In this document: in pieces, positions 1-9,883 of the stretch
How positions within the stretch are numbered: the stretch's first letter is position 1
Layout of the letters: each line of letters opens with the position of its first letter
From: Mycobacterium sp.
Lineage (GTDB): Bacteria; Actinomycetota; Actinomycetes; Mycobacteriales; Mycobacteriaceae
Assembly (NCBI GenBank): GCA_020438845.1
Contig: JAGQTV010000102.1
Span: 83,705-147,704, forward strand
Direction of reading: 5' to 3'
DNA length: 64,000 nucleotides
The notes under the pieces: generated by a model
Told to the model about the DNA's origin: nothing
Seen by the model: only the letters and a program-made list of their open reading frames with translations
Databases searched by the model: none
Position numbers and translations under genes: made by a program

Positions 1-3000
1 ACATCGGCATCGGCCTGACCGGCGACCACCAGATCGGCTTCGGTGGCTTCAACTCCGGCACTGGGAACAAGGGGTTGTTCAACTCCGGAAGCGGAAACAA
101 GGGCTGGTTCAACTCCGGCAACGGCAATTCGGGCATCGGCAATTCCGGCGACCTCAACACCGGACACTTCAACGTCGGCGACGTCAACACTGGGTCCGTC
201 AACGTCGGCAGCCTCGACACCGGGTCGTTCAACGTCGGCAACTCCAATGGCGGCAGCTTCAACCCCGGCAACACCAATACCGGCTGGTTCAACCGCGGCG
301 ACCTCAACACCGGCTCGTTCAACTCCGGCAACTCGAACACCGGTTTTTACAACTCCGGTTATCTCAACACTGGCTTATTCAACTCCGGCAACGCGAACAA
401 CGGCTTCTTCCAGAAAGGCGACAACAAGAACTGGTTCCCGGGCATTCATGTCGCCTACACGGTCCCCGCGATGACTATCGATGAGACCTTGCCGATCGAT
501 ATCAACCAGCAGATCCCACTCGGACCGTTGACGGTGACGGTGGGGCCGACGACGGTCGACGCCCACGTCACCGGAAGCACCGGCCCGATTGAGATCACCA
601 TCCTCGACATCCCGGCCGGGCCGGGTTTCTTCAACACCGGAACGGTGGCCTCCTCAGGCTTTTTCAACACCGGCGCCGGCGGCGGTTCGGGTTTGCTGAA
701 CATCGGCGTCGGTCTGGTGTCGGGCTTCTTCAACGATGCCCTGCTGGCCGGTGAGGGCCTGTCTGGCTATTCCAGCACCGGGTCGGGTTCCGGTTTCGCG
801 AACCTGGGTTCGGCCTTGTCGGGCGCCCACAACACCAGTTCCCTCGACCCGTCCGTGCCGGCTTTCGTTTCGGGCTGGGGCAACATCGGGGTGATGATGT
901 CGGGAAGGTTCATCAATCAGCTGACCGGAACGCCGACATTCAACCTCGGCGCCGGGAACCTCGGGTTCGGCAATTTCGGCAAGGGCAACCTGGGCAGTCA
1001 CAATCTCGGTTGGGGTAATCAGGGCAGCGGCAACCTGGGTTCAGGCAACGTCGGTGACGGAAACCTCGGCTCGGGTAATACCGGAGACAAGAACCTCGGC
1101 GGCGGTAACGCCGGGTCCGGCAATGTCGGCACCGGGAACCTCGGTAGCAAGAACTTCGGCATCGGCAATAACGGCGACGGCAACTTCGGTGCCGGTAACA
1201 CCGGCAATGGCAATATCGGCTTCGGCAATACCGGCACGGGCAACATCGGCATAGGTTTGACCGGTGATCATCAATTCGGGTTCGGCGGGTTCAACTCCGG
1301 ATCAGGGAACAAGGGGTTGTTCAACTCCGGAAGCGGGAACAAGGGGTTCTTCAACTCCGGGGCCAACAACTGGGGACTCGGTAACTCTGGAAGCCTGAAC
1401 ACCGGGTTGTTCAACGCCGGTGACGGGAACTCCGGTACGGGCAATGTCGGTGATTTCAACACCGGCAGCCTCAATGCAGGCAGTTCCAACACCGGCCCCG
1501 TGAACGCCGGGGACACCAACAGCGGCTGGGCCAATCTCGGCGACCGCAACACCGGGTGGGCCAATGTCGGCGACGCCAATACCGGATGGGCGAATCTGGG
1601 GGATCTGAACACCGGCGGCGTCAATACCGGTGACGGAAACAACGGGCTGTTCTGGCGGCGCAACGGCGGCGGCCAGCTCCACATCGATCTCGGCGCCGAT
1701 CTCTCCCAGGTGCCGATCACCCTCAACGCCGACATCCCGGTCAACATCCCGATCACCGCGGTGCTCACCGATCCGATTTCGATCCCGAGCATCACTGTGC
1801 CCGCTAATCCGATCGCGACAAGCATCACCACACAGGTCGAACTGGCCCCAGGCATTAACGCCGACATAGTCCTGGACGTCACCGGGGCCCTCGGTCCGAT
1901 CACCTTCCCGGGCACGGATATCACCGTGCCGCAGCTGGTCGGAACCCTCGGCGGACCGGGGGTGTCGATCCCGGTCACGCTGAACGGAACCATCGGGCCG
2001 GGCCGGATCTCCTTCTTCCGCCTGGATGGGCCGGGATTCTTCAATTCCACCGACGCGCCCTCGTCCGGGTTGTTCAATTCCGGTAGCGGCGGGGGTTCGG
2101 GATTCCTGAACTCCGGCGCCGCAGGCATCTCAGGCCTGAACAATGAGGCGTTGCAGGCCGGGCTATCCGGCCACGGCAACGAGGGTTCGGGATCGGGCTT
2201 CTCCAACCTGGGTTCGGCGATCTCGGGCAAGCACAACACGAGTTCACTCAACGACCCGGCGCTGCCCGCTTATATCTCGGGCCTTCGCAACGTGGGAACC
2301 AACCTGTCAGGAATCTTCGTCAATGCGTGGGGCGCCAAGAGCGCTGGCCTCGCACACCACGGCAAGCGCGGCTGGCAGCTGGGCATCGACACGAACGTCG
2401 ATATCTCCGAGATTCCGATCAACTTCGACGGCAGCATCGGTCTCAACGTCCCGCTCAGCGCCAGCCTGACGGGCCCCATCACCGTCAGCGGCTTCACCAT
2501 CCCCACTATTCCCGGCGAACTGCAGCAGGGCTCGCAGATGACCATCACTGTCCCGGACCTCTTCGGGCCGGCCGTGATCCCACTGACAACCGACATCGGA
2601 ATCGGCCCAATCACGGTGCCCGACATCAGCCTCGTCTCCGCCGATCCACTGCTGTCTGGCCTGATCGGCGGCCCGGACACCACGATCCCGATCACGATCA
2701 GCGGTGCAATAGGCCCGAACTCGAACGGCGGATCGGCCCTCATCAGCCTCAACCGCACCGACACCCGTGGCTTCTCGGTGGACCTCAACGCCGACGTCGC
2801 CCAGACCCCGATCACGCTCAACGCCGACATCCCCGTCGACGTCCCCTTCGCCGCTGACTTCGGCGACCTCACCCTGCAGGGCGTCACCATCCCCGGCTTC
2901 GACGTCACCACCAGCAACTGGCAGACGCTGCGCAACGAGCCGGTTCCGTCACTGCTGGGCAGCTTCTACCTCGACTTCAATGCACCGGGCACCGTGCTGC

Positions 3001-3995
3001 CAGTCGGTGACATAACTCTGGACCCGGTGACGATCGGACTGCCAACCCTGACCGGCAACATTGGAGGACCTGGTGCAGGGTTGGGGCTTAATCTCGATGC
3101 CGGAATCGGCCCGTTCACGATCAACGCCCCGGTAGGTGTCAAGCTGCTGCCGAAGCCGTCGATCAACGTCGACCAGGTTCTGGTCAGCCAGATCCCGCTC
3201 TTCGCGAACCTCGGTGCCACGGCGGATGTGCCGGTCAGCCTCAGCGCTACACCGCTCACCGTCTCTGAGATCACCATTCCCCAGATCGCCATCGGCACCG
3301 CCCCCGTGGGTAACACTCTGCAGGGTTTGATCTTCCAGGGGGCGATCAAGGGCAATCCCACGCCGCCGTCCGCCGGCACTATTATTCGGAACCCGTGCAC
3401 TCGGGCTTGCATCGCGTTGCAGCTGTCGCCGGTGATCAACATCGGACCGATCACGGCCGGTCCCATCGAGCTCGGCTTCCCGGGTGACCAGGCGTTGTCA
3501 CTGACCATCGGCGGCCCGGACAAGGGCGTCGAGGCATCCGTGGCCGGAGCGCTGGGTCCGATCAACGTCTCGCTGGCGAACAAGGAGGTCGAGGCGTTCC
3601 CGTATTCCTACCTCGGCAATGTCGCCGTTGACGTCCCCATCGACGGCAGCACTGGCTCGCTCGACCTGCAGCAGTTCGACCTGTCGCTGCCTGTTCTGGC
3701 TCTGCTTTACCAGCGGGTGGGTTACTGCGCCGCAGGCGGGCTTACATGCACCAATCTGGACTTCAATCAGTTCCTCACCTACGTCAATGGAGGCAGCCCG
3801 CAAGGCTCCGCGCCGGGTCCATTCCCGCCGAGCACTTCGGTCGCGGGCTCCACCCTGATCGACGAGAACCTGGGTCAGCCCGTCGGACCCATGACTCTCA
3901 TCCCAAGCATGGCAATCAGCCAGGACATCAAAAACGACACCCCATTAAGTGGCAGCGGCACATTGGGGCCGTTCGCGTTGGGTTCTGTGGCGTAG
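1..3995 (+). CDS. PPE family protein with MPTR repeats, 5' end outside window
   Basis: The reading frame (codon 1 at position 3) is open from the window edge to the TAG at 3993-3995, so about 1,330 C-terminal residues of a larger protein are present. The PPE domain itself must lie upstream. The sequence alternates MPTR arrays of N-x-G-x-G pentapeptides (about 3-420, 600-920, 940-1,260 and 1,270-1,660) with a beta-rich part (1,660-3,990). In the beta-rich part a motif of the form [10 protein letters not shown] recurs near 1,712, 2,415, 2,808 and 3,200. Two close cysteine pairs occur near 3,395-3,412 and 3,726-3,750. PPE-MPTR proteins are exported by ESX type VII systems and are cell-surface or secreted; this is family knowledge. 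Many apparent frames on both strands here are shadows of the repeats. Confidence 0.93.
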   Translation, partial: IGIGLTGDHQIGFGGFNSGTGNKGLFNSGSGNKGWFNSGNGNSGIGNSGDLNTGHFNVGDVNTGSVNVGSLDTGSFNVGNSNGGSFNPGNTNTGWFNRGDLNTGSFNSGNSNTGFYNSGYLNTGLFNSGNANNGFFQKGDNKNWFPGIHVAYTVPAMTIDETLPIDINQQIPLGPLTVTVGPTTVDAHVTGSTGPIEITILDIPAGPGFFNTGTVASSGFFNTGAGGGSGLLNIGVGLVSGFFNDALLAGEGLSGYSSTGSGSGFANLGSALSGAHNTSSLDPSVPAFVSGWGNIGVMMSGRFINQLTGTPTFNLGAGNLGFGNFGKGNLGSHNLGWGNQGSGNLGSGNVGDGNLGSGNTGDKNLGGGNAGSGNVGTGNLGSKNFGIGNNGDGNFGAGNTGNGNIGFGNTGTGNIGIGLTGDHQFGFGGFNSGSGNKGLFNSGSGNKGFFNSGANNWGLGNSGSLNTGLFNAGDGNSGTGNVGDFNTGSLNAGSSNTGPVNAGDTNSGWANLGDRNTGWANVGDANTGWANLGDLNTGGVNTGDGNNGLFWRRNGGGQLHIDLGADLSQVPITLNADIPVNIPITAVLTDPISIPSITVPANPIATSITTQVELAPGINADIVLDVTGALGPITFPGTDITVPQLVGTLGGPGVSIPVTLNGTIGPGRISFFRLDGPGFFNSTDAPSSGLFNSGSGGGSGFLNSGAAGISGLNNEALQAGLSGHGNEGSGSGFSNLGSAISGKHNTSSLNDPALPAYISGLRNVGTNLSGIFVNAWGAKSAGLAHHGKRGWQLGIDTNVDISEIPINFDGSIGLNVPLSASLTGPITVSGFTIPTIPGELQQGSQMTITVPDLFGPAVIPLTTDIGIGPITVPDISLVSADPLLSGLIGGPDTTIPITISGAIGPNSNGGSALISLNRTDTRGFSVDLNADVAQTPITLNADIPVDVPFAADFGDLTLQGVTIPGFDVTTSNWQTLRNEPVPSLLGSFYLDFNAPGTVLPVGDITLDPVTIGLPTLTGNIGGPGAGLGLNLDAGIGPFTINAPVGVKLLPKPSINVDQVLVSQIPLFANLGATADVPVSLSATPLTVSEITIPQIAIGTAPVGNTLQGLIFQGAIKGNPTPPSAGTIIRNPCTRACIALQLSPVINIGPITAGPIELGFPGDQALSLTIGGPDKGVEASVAGALGPINVSLANKEVEAFPYSYLGNVAVDVPIDGSTGSLDLQQFDLSLPVLALLYQRVGYCAAGGLTCTNLDFNQFLTYVNGGSPQGSAPGPFPPSTSVAGSTLIDENLGQPVGPMTLIPSMAISQDIKNDTPLSGSGTLGPFALGSVA
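940..1660 (+). repeat. MPTR pentapeptide repeat array in the PPE gene
   Basis: About 48 consecutive 15-bp units encode N-x-G-x-G or F-N-x-G pentapeptides. The first half reads mostly as G-N-L-G-x/G-N-x-G units and the second as F-N-S-G/N-T-G units. The junction sequence starting at 1,243 repeats the sequence at position 1 (offset 1,242 bp) with a few third-position changes, so a whole module was duplicated. Confidence 0.9.
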
Positions 3996-4125
3996 TCGGC
4001 CCGAGCCCTAATCCCGTAAAGTCGCCTGGACATATCGGGGCGGAAACCGGATCGGTAGGCCCCGCGCTGTCGCCGCCCACCGCAGTCCAGAAAATGGGCG
4101 TTTACCGAGGGCCGTGGGGGACCTG

Positions 4126-4398
4126 TTACGGCCATACCCCGCCGGGTGGGGGACCGCCGCCGGGCGGGGACTGATTCTGCAGGATGCCCAGGCAGGTACC
4201 CAGCGACTTACCCGGAATGCACGGAATGCCCCCGACCGTCGGTAATGCGTTGGGCGTGTAGCACTGGCCGGTGATCGGGTCGGACATAAACCCGCTCGGG
4301 CAGGCATGCGCGCGTCCTGCAGTAGCCACTGGTAAGCCCAGGAAACCTACTGCGACGAACGTCACGAGTGCGAAGCGTCGTGCCCGGTCAGACGACAC
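4126..4398 (-). CDS. Small secreted hypothetical protein
   Basis: A 90-residue product with a clear Sec signal peptide: basic start (residues 1-8), hydrophobic core (about 9-25), and an A-x-A type cleavage site after about residue 32 (AHA). The mature part is about 58 residues with four cysteines (mature Cys-Pro start, then C46, C59, C68) and a Gly/Pro-rich C-terminus, so it is probably exported and disulfide-bonded. It converges on the PPE gene and diverges from the antiporter at 4,479. I recognise no named family. A longer frame on this strand (4,008-4,307) lacks a signal peptide and is a shadow. Confidence 0.72.
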   Translation of the reverse strand: MSSDRARRFALVTFVAVGFLGLPVATAGRAHACPSGFMSDPITGQCYTPNALPTVGGIPCIPGKSLGTCLGILQNQSPPGGGPPPGGVWP

Positions 4399-4478
4399 AT
4401 CACAAGTTTAGGCACATCAGACGCTCAGAGAGCGTACGTAGCCTGGAGCGCCGAGAAGGCCGTGTGAGAGGAGTGACT

Positions 4479-6026
4479 GTGGACACGCTGGCGAATTCCG
4501 TCTGGATCGCACTGATCGCCGCACTCGTCGCACTGTTCGTGCGGTCCCGCGGCTGGGGCATTGCACTGCCCTTACTTGCGTGCGGGCTGGTGGTCGGGGT
4601 GCTGCCGTGGGGGCCTTCCGCGCCTAATGAGCCGGAACTGATCCAGGTGCTGGTGCTGGCGCCGCTGGTTTTCGGCGAGGCGCTGTCATCGTCGTACGTG
4701 GACTTGAAGTCGGTCCGAAGGCCGGTGTTCGCGCTGGCCGTGGGCCTTGTCGCAGTCTCGACACTCGCAATCGGCGGGCTCACCTCAGTACTGCTGCCGG
4801 CGATCCCGGCGGCGATGGCATTGGCACTGGGCGCCATCTTGGCGCCGACCGATGCGGTGGTCGTAGCTTCCGCCGCACGGCGGGCCAACCTGCCGCCGAG
4901 GCTGGTGACCATCCTGGAGGGGGAAAGTCTGCTCAACGACGGCACTGGTCTGACGGCACTACGGGTAGCGACGCTGGCCGCGCTCGCAGGCTCGGTGAGT
5001 GGCGGGCAGGCGGCCTATCTGCTGTCGCAGACTGTGGCGTTGGGGGTTGCGTTCGGCCTGTTCGGGGGCTGGTTGTTGGTGTTGCTGCTCCGGCGAAGCG
5101 CCGACGTCGCCGGACATGGCGCCGTCCTGCTCGTCGCACCGGTGCCACTCTATTTGAGCGCCGAGACGGCGGGAGGATCGGGAATTTTGGCGGTCGTGTT
5201 GGCCGCGCTGATGGCCTCGCACGCGACCTATGCCGATCCGGCCTACGAGGGGCGCCTTCAGGTGACCGCAGTGTGGCGGGCGATCACGGTCCTGCTGCAG
5301 GCGCTCGCATTCTTCCTGCTGGGTTTGGAACTGCCCGCATCGTTGCGGCAACTGTCCGCATCGGACCGCGCGACGTTGTGGTGGGCTGTTCCGGCGATCG
5401 TGGCGGGGCTCATCGTCGTCCGCATGGTGGTGGTCTGGGCGGCTTTCGGACTCAGTCGGCTCACCGGTTTCGATACTCCGAGGCGCTGGAGCGGCGCCAC
5501 ACTCGTTGGCTGGGCGGGGGCTCGCGGGCCGGTGTCGGCACTGGCTGCCTTCTCGCTTCCGTTGGCGCTTCCGGCCCGCGACGTAGTTGTCGCCGCGGCA
5601 TTGCTGGCTGTCGCGGTGACGCTGCTGCTCTCCACCACGCTCACTCCGCTGGCGCGACTCCTGAAAATTCAGTCATCGGATACCGGCGCGGTTGAGAGCC
5701 GGCTGCGTTTGGCGATGGCGCAGGCGGCGTTGTCGAAGCTGGACTCCGCGACGGCTGAGGCCGACCGGCGCGACGAGCCCTTCCCGGCCATGGCGATCGC
5801 GGCGCTGCGAACCGCCACCGTCGACCGCGTCGGCGTATCGAAAGGGTCGGTCACTCGGCAGGGTCATGAGCGTGTGCGCGCACTTCAGGTGGAGATGTTC
5901 GAGGCCGAGCAACGAGAACTTCAGCGGCTGCGCTCTGAGAAGGAATTACCGGACTCGGCGGTGCGGCCATTGCTCGCCGAGGTTGACAGGCGGCTCGCAG
6001 CTGTCCGCAACACCGGCACCGGTTAG
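4479..6026 (+). CDS. CPA1-type Na+/H+ antiporter
   Basis: A 515-residue integral membrane protein with about 12 hydrophobic segments in the first 400 residues and a charged cytoplasmic tail (about 410-515). It carries the CPA1 signatures A-P-T-D-A-V-V-V-A and E-S-L-L-N-D-G-T-G-L, whose acidic and Asn-Asp residues form the cation/proton site in this family (YjcE/NhaP type). It should exchange cytoplasmic Na+ or K+ for protons. The frame is open further upstream, but the GTG at 4,479 has an AGGAG at 4,469-4,473 and leads directly into the first membrane helix, so I prefer it over GTG 4,464 or 4,473. Ion specificity cannot be read from sequence. Confidence 0.9.
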   Translation: MDTLANSVWIALIAALVALFVRSRGWGIALPLLACGLVVGVLPWGPSAPNEPELIQVLVLAPLVFGEALSSSYVDLKSVRRPVFALAVGLVAVSTLAIGGLTSVLLPAIPAAMALALGAILAPTDAVVVASAARRANLPPRLVTILEGESLLNDGTGLTALRVATLAALAGSVSGGQAAYLLSQTVALGVAFGLFGGWLLVLLLRRSADVAGHGAVLLVAPVPLYLSAETAGGSGILAVVLAALMASHATYADPAYEGRLQVTAVWRAITVLLQALAFFLLGLELPASLRQLSASDRATLWWAVPAIVAGLIVVRMVVVWAAFGLSRLTGFDTPRRWSGATLVGWAGARGPVSALAAFSLPLALPARDVVVAAALLAVAVTLLLSTTLTPLARLLKIQSSDTGAVESRLRLAMAQAALSKLDSATAEADRRDEPFPAMAIAALRTATVDRVGVSKGSVTRQGHERVRALQVEMFEAEQRELQRLRSEKELPDSAVRPLLAEVDRRLAAVRNTGTG

Positions 6027-6047
6027 CCCTCGCGGAGGGCCGCCCTG

Positions 6048-6875
6048 CTACTCGCCGGTGAAATTGGGAGTACGCCTGGCCAACAGCGCCGAGATGCCTT
6101 CCTTGAGATCCTTGGATGGCAGGAATGCGGAGTTCCATGCCGCCACGTAGCGCAGGCTGGCGGCGACATCGGCGGTGCGCTGCTCGTCGAGGACGTCCTT
6201 GATGCCGCGTACCACCAACGGGGAGTTCGCGGCGATGTCAGTGGCGGTGGCGTGCGCTGCGGCCAGCGCGGCTTCGGCGTCGGTGAACACCTCGTTGACC
6301 AGGCCGATCTTCTCCGCGCGGGCGGCGTCGATGTCCTTGCCGGTCAGTGCAAGTTCGCGCAGGTGGCCGTCATTGAGAATGTAGGGCAGCCGGGCGAGGC
6401 TGCCGACGTCGGCCACGATCGACAGTTTCACTTCGCGAACCGAGAACTTCGCGTCGGCGCTGGCGTAGCGGATGTCGACGGCACTGATGAGGTCGACGCC
6501 GCCGCCGATACACCAACCATGGATCGAGGCGATGGTGGGTGTTCGACAGTCCGCCACCGCGGTGATCGACTGCTGCATGCGTTTGAGCGTGGTGTGGAAT
6601 TCGGAGCGGGGCCGCGCCGAGACCTCCCCGGCGGACATCGTGTCCGCGAGTGTGTTTCCCATCGCCATGAGGTCCAAGCCGTAGCTGAAGTTGGCACCCG
6701 ACCCGGTCAACACGATCGCGCGAACTTCGGGGTTGACGTCAAGCTCGCCGAACACCGCCGGCAGCTCGGCCCAGAATGCGGGCCCCATGGCATTGCCCTT
6801 ACCCGGCCCGATCAGTGTCACCTGGGCGACGTTGTCTTTGACCTCGACTTCGAGAGATTCGTACCGCGCGCTCAT
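6048..6875 (-). CDS. echA21: Crotonase-family protein, EchA21-like dienoyl-CoA isomerase
   Basis: A 275-residue crotonase. The three acidic positions typical of delta3,5-delta2,4-dienoyl-CoA isomerase (ECH1) are present: Asp128 in GGGVDL, Glu148 in FSVREV and Asp156 in VADVG. Classical hydratases have Glu at the first position and no Asp at the third. The likely reaction is therefore double-bond isomerisation of dienoyl-CoAs during unsaturated fatty-acid beta-oxidation rather than plain hydration. The oxyanion-hole stretch (G-W-C-I-G-G-G) is intact. The hisC2-like gene stops 10 bp upstream on the same strand, in the order I recall for Rv3772/Rv3774 in M. tuberculosis. Confidence 0.88.
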   Translation of the reverse strand: MSARYESLEVEVKDNVAQVTLIGPGKGNAMGPAFWAELPAVFGELDVNPEVRAIVLTGSGANFSYGLDLMAMGNTLADTMSAGEVSARPRSEFHTTLKRMQQSITAVADCRTPTIASIHGWCIGGGVDLISAVDIRYASADAKFSVREVKLSIVADVGSLARLPYILNDGHLRELALTGKDIDAARAEKIGLVNEVFTDAEAALAAAHATATDIAANSPLVVRGIKDVLDEQRTADVAASLRYVAAWNSAFLPSKDLKEGISALLARRTPNFTGE

Positions 6876-6885
6876 GGCAAGAAGG

Positions 6886-7953
6886 CTATCCCGCCCAGGT
6901 CGTCGCGAACCGCAGGAACGCGTCGTTCTCGGCGGGGGCGCCGATGGTGACCCTGGCGCCGTCGTTGCCGTAGGGGCGCACCAGCACCCGGGCCTGCGCT
7001 GCAGCTTGGGTGAATGCGGCGGTGCGATCGCCCAGTGGCAGCCACACGAAGTTCGCCTGCGAGGCGGGGAAGGTGTAACCCAGTGCGGCCAATTCGGCGC
7101 TGACCCGTCGGCGTTCGGCCACCACCGCGTCGGTGCGCGCCATCAACTCCTCGACTGCCTGCAGCGAGGCGATCGCCGCGGCCTGAGAGATCGTGCTGGA
7201 GGTGAACGGCACGTAGACCTTGCCCAGGGCGGTGATCACCTCGGGATCGCCGACGGCATAACCCACCCGCAGTCCGGCCAGACCGTAGGCCTTCGAGAAG
7301 GTGCGCAAGACCACGACGTTGGGGTAGCTCAGGGCCAGGCCGAGGCTGTCGGGCAGCATTCCGTCGCGGATGTACTCCACGTAGGCCTCGTCGATGACGA
7401 CGACGATGTCGGAAGGGACGGCGGCGACGAACCGGGCTAATTCGTCGGGATCGACGACTGTGGACGTTGGGTTGTTGGGGTTGCAGACGAAGATCAGGCG
7501 GGTGGCATCGGTGATCGCGGCCAGCATGGCGTCGAGGTCGAAGGTGTGGTCGTTTAGCTGCACCTGCACCTGCACCGGCACCGCGCCTGCTACCCGCACC
7601 TGAAGTGGGTAGACCTCGAAGCTGCGCCAGCCGAACATGACCTCGTCGCCCACGCTGGAGGTGATCTGGACCAACTGCTGGCACAGGCTGACCGATCCGC
7701 AGCCGACGGCGATGTTCTCCGGAGCGAAGTCGCCGTCCTTGCTCAGGTGCCGGGCCAGATGCTCCTTGAGTTCGACATGGCCGTTGTCGGGATAGCGGTT
7801 GATCGTCTCAGCCGCTGCGGCGATGGCATCCCGAACGCCGGGAAGCGGGCCGTCGACGGTTTCGTTACTGGCGAGCTTGATCGCGCCCGGAACTGTCTTG
7901 CCCGGGGTGTAGGCCGGCAGGTCGGCCAATAACGGACGTAGGCGGGCTGTCAC
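6886..7953 (-). CDS. hisC2: Aromatic amino acid / histidinol-phosphate aminotransferase (HisC2)
   Basis: A 355-residue class II (fold type I) PLP aminotransferase starting at GTG 7,953. The PLP Schiff-base lysine is Lys221 in F-S-K-A-Y-G-L-A-G-L-R-V-G. The upstream N-P-N-N-P-T (about 158-163) and D-E-A-Y (188-191) motifs, which contact the cofactor, are intact. Close M. tuberculosis homologues (Rv3772) are annotated hisC2 and act on aromatic amino acids, transaminating phenylpyruvate or similar 2-oxo acids with an amino donor. It lies 10 bp upstream of the EchA21-like gene, probably cotranscribed. With tyrA at 33.8 kb, this window holds two steps of aromatic amino acid formation. Confidence 0.9.
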   Translation of the reverse strand: MTARLRPLLADLPAYTPGKTVPGAIKLASNETVDGPLPGVRDAIAAAAETINRYPDNGHVELKEHLARHLSKDGDFAPENIAVGCGSVSLCQQLVQITSSVGDEVMFGWRSFEVYPLQVRVAGAVPVQVQVQLNDHTFDLDAMLAAITDATRLIFVCNPNNPTSTVVDPDELARFVAAVPSDIVVVIDEAYVEYIRDGMLPDSLGLALSYPNVVVLRTFSKAYGLAGLRVGYAVGDPEVITALGKVYVPFTSSTISQAAAIASLQAVEELMARTDAVVAERRRVSAELAALGYTFPASQANFVWLPLGDRTAAFTQAAAQARVLVRPYGNDGARVTIGAPAENDAFLRFATTWAG

Positions 7954-8072
7954 CGGACTCAGTGTAGGAGGTGCTGCCCTGATGGCTTTGCCATCCCGGT
8001 ATGGCGCTGTGTAATCTCATCCTCCGGCGGTTCCGGTGCTGTTCGATGGCTCCGGTACGCTCATGTGGTTCA

Positions 8073-8161
8073 GGAGGCGTGCCAGAGCGGCCGAATGGGG
8101 CTCACTGCTAATGAGTTGTCCCCCCTCAAGGGGACCGGAGGTTCAAATCCTCTCGCCTCCG
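8073..8161 (+). tRNA. tRNA-Ser (anticodon GCT)
   Basis: An 89-nt class II tRNA. The acceptor strands GGAGGCG (8,073-8,079) and CGCCTCC (8,154-8,160) pair fully, with discriminator G at 8,161. The anticodon loop CTGCTAA gives anticodon GCT, the long variable arm has a CCCC/GGGG stem, and the T loop is GGTTCAAATCC. CCA is not encoded (CCG follows). Confidence 0.96.
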
Positions 8162-8199
8162 CCGCGGCTGAATGCTCAGCCACGAACAATTGAATGAAG

Positions 8200-8272
8200 G
8201 CGCCCGTAGCTCAACGGATAGAGCATCTGACTACGGATCAGAAGGTTAGGGGTTCGAATCCCTTCGGGCGCG
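8200..8272 (+). tRNA. tRNA-Arg (anticodon ACG)
   Basis: A 73-nt cloverleaf. The acceptor GCGCCCG (8,200-8,206) pairs with CGGGCGC (8,265-8,271), discriminator G 8,272. The anticodon loop CTACGGA gives ACG, whose A34 is the usual target of TadA deamination; a tadA gene lies at 35.3 kb. The gene is 38 bp downstream of tRNA-Ser(GCT), probably in one transcript. Confidence 0.96.
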
Positions 8273-8350
8273 CTTTCTAGCTGCGGAAACGGCTCAAGGC
8301 GTGGGGTGGAACCGTTCGGAATCCGCTGCATCCATCGTCTGCTTGAATTC

Positions 8351-9232
8351 TCAATCATCCACGCCAGCAGTCACTCCGCCTACAGCGCTTTCCTCCTGCC
8401 TGGTGTCGCGGCGGTTGAACTCCGGTCGCCGTTTCTCCGTGAACGCGGTCATTCCCTCGATCATGTCCGGACTACCGAGAGTGGCGTGGAAGGCCGCACG
8501 CTCGTCCCGGAGAGATTCGGCGAGGGTCCGATCCTCGCTGTTGACCAGGCATGGCAAGATCGCCGCCATCGCGGTGGCCGGAAGTGCGCTTAGTTCGCCA
8601 GCCAGATCTAGGGCCCGTTGCTTGAGCTCGGTGTTCGGGCACACCTCGGTGACCAAGCCCAGATTGAGAGCCTCGGGTCCCGATACGCTTCTGGCGCGCA
8701 GGATGAGATTCATCGCATGGTCACGGCCGATCGTGCGAACGAGTCGCGCGCTTCCTCCCCAGGCCGGCACCGACCCCAGGTGCAGTTCAGGCAACCCGAT
8801 TCGGGCTCCTTCTTTCGCGGCAAGCCGGAAGTGGCATGCCAGGGGCAACTCGAGCCCGCCGCCCAGGCAATGCCCGAACAGCGTCGCGACCCAGGGCTTT
8901 CTCATGTTCTCGATGGCGGACAACACGCGCAGTCGTTGATCGAGAATCTCGTCAACGCGCCGTCGGTCGCCCAGGGCGGGCGCCAACTCTTTCAGATTCA
9001 TGCCGACTGAAAAGTTCTGGTCACCCGCCGCAGTGAGCACGACGGAACGCACCGTGCCGTCCGCAGCGATTTCATCGACGAGGGGTTCGAGTTCGTTCAT
9101 GAAAGTGAAGGACATCCGGTTGTTCGGCGGGTCGTTGATCGTCACGACGCCCACCGGCCCTCGGTGTTCGTAGACGAGGCTGGTGTGAGTCAACCTCGGC
9201 GTCAAGCCGGCCGGCGGATCCCTAAGGGCCAC
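8351..9232 (-). CDS. Enoyl-CoA hydratase/isomerase family protein
   Basis: A 293-residue crotonase read from GTG 9,232. Both catalytic glutamates of a true hydratase are present: Glu128 in GGGLELP and Glu149 in GLPELHLG, with the oxyanion-hole glycines in F-G-H-C-L-G-G-G. It should add water to 2-enoyl-CoA thioesters. It is divergent from the DUF1330 gene with only 23 bp between start codons, so the two share a promoter region. Natural substrate unknown. Confidence 0.85.
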   Translation of the reverse strand: MALRDPPAGLTPRLTHTSLVYEHRGPVGVVTINDPPNNRMSFTFMNELEPLVDEIAADGTVRSVVLTAAGDQNFSVGMNLKELAPALGDRRRVDEILDQRLRVLSAIENMRKPWVATLFGHCLGGGLELPLACHFRLAAKEGARIGLPELHLGSVPAWGGSARLVRTIGRDHAMNLILRARSVSGPEALNLGLVTEVCPNTELKQRALDLAGELSALPATAMAAILPCLVNSEDRTLAESLRDERAAFHATLGSPDMIEGMTAFTEKRRPEFNRRDTRQEESAVGGVTAGVDD

Positions 9233-9255
9233 TCCGACGAACAGAAAGAACAGTC

Positions 9256-9636
9256 ATGGCAACCGAATCCGATGAACGTCCCGTCAACCTCAAGGCACTG
9301 GGAAAGTTGCCGAGTGGTACACCAGTAGTGATGGTCAACCTGCTGAAGTTCAAAAGCGCCGCTGGCCGAGACCACTATCTGCGGTACAGCCGGGAGGTGC
9401 AACCTCACCTCGACAGCGTTGGTGGAACCATTCGCTACGCCGGAACCAACCCGGTCAATGTCATCGGCGACGGTGAAACCCCATGGTGGGACGCCATTCT
9501 GGTCGTGGAGTACCCCTCACCGCAGGCTTTCACTAACATGGTGACCAGTCCGGGCTACCAACAGATCCACGGACATCGGGCAGCTGCCCTGACCCAGGGC
9601 GACCTCGTGGCTACCTCGCGCTGGGTTCTCGGCTAA
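9256..9636 (+). CDS. DUF1330 family protein
   Basis: A 126-residue soluble protein with the ferredoxin-like alpha/beta barrel pattern of DUF1330. The N-terminal V-V-M-V-N-L-L-K-F strand, the central R-Y-A-G-T-N and the strand ending in V-E-Y-P-S are typical of the family. No enzyme activity is established. It is transcribed divergently from the enoyl-CoA hydratase gene. The start ATG 9,256 has a weak purine-rich AGAAAGAA upstream. Confidence 0.75.
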   Translation: MATESDERPVNLKALGKLPSGTPVVMVNLLKFKSAAGRDHYLRYSREVQPHLDSVGGTIRYAGTNPVNVIGDGETPWWDAILVVEYPSPQAFTNMVTSPGYQQIHGHRAAALTQGDLVATSRWVLG

Positions 9637-9753
9637 CCCGTTCCCGCGCGGGGCGCGCCGGCGAGGTTTGCGCTGCCGAGCCGATGGGCAGGGCTGGGCG
9701 GCTTGAGATACTTGGAGATGAGAGTGGGTGGCGCCCCGAAGTCTTCATCGAAA

Positions 9754-9783
9754 ATCCTGCCCGACATTCCGCATGGGCAGGAT
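9754..9783. repeat. 9-bp inverted repeat upstream of rhodanese gene
   Basis: ATCCTGCCC (9,754-9,762) and GGGCAGGAT (9,775-9,783) are perfect inverted repeats with a 12-nt spacer. No T-tract follows, so it is not a standard intrinsic terminator. It lies 118 bp past the DUF1330 stop and 100 bp before the CsoR-like box, so it may be a protein-binding site or an RNA hairpin. The rest of 9,637-9,883 shows no gene. Confidence 0.5.
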
Positions 9784-9883
9784 AACCGTGGCGGCAAGGA
9801 ATTTCCTTGATCTGGTTCCCGGAAAATCATGGACCAGGCGAAAGTCGGGCACCAAGACCTGACAACGAACGTCTGCCCGTTGA

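Noticed and set aside
1019-1682. Several long minus-strand frames inside the PPE gene
   Set aside because: They mirror the 15-bp MPTR periodicity, are low-complexity and have no independent start signals.
8176-8358. 60-codon minus-strand frame over the tRNA-Arg gene
   Set aside because: It is the reverse complement of the tRNA and its flank; the protein-like text comes from conserved tRNA sequence.
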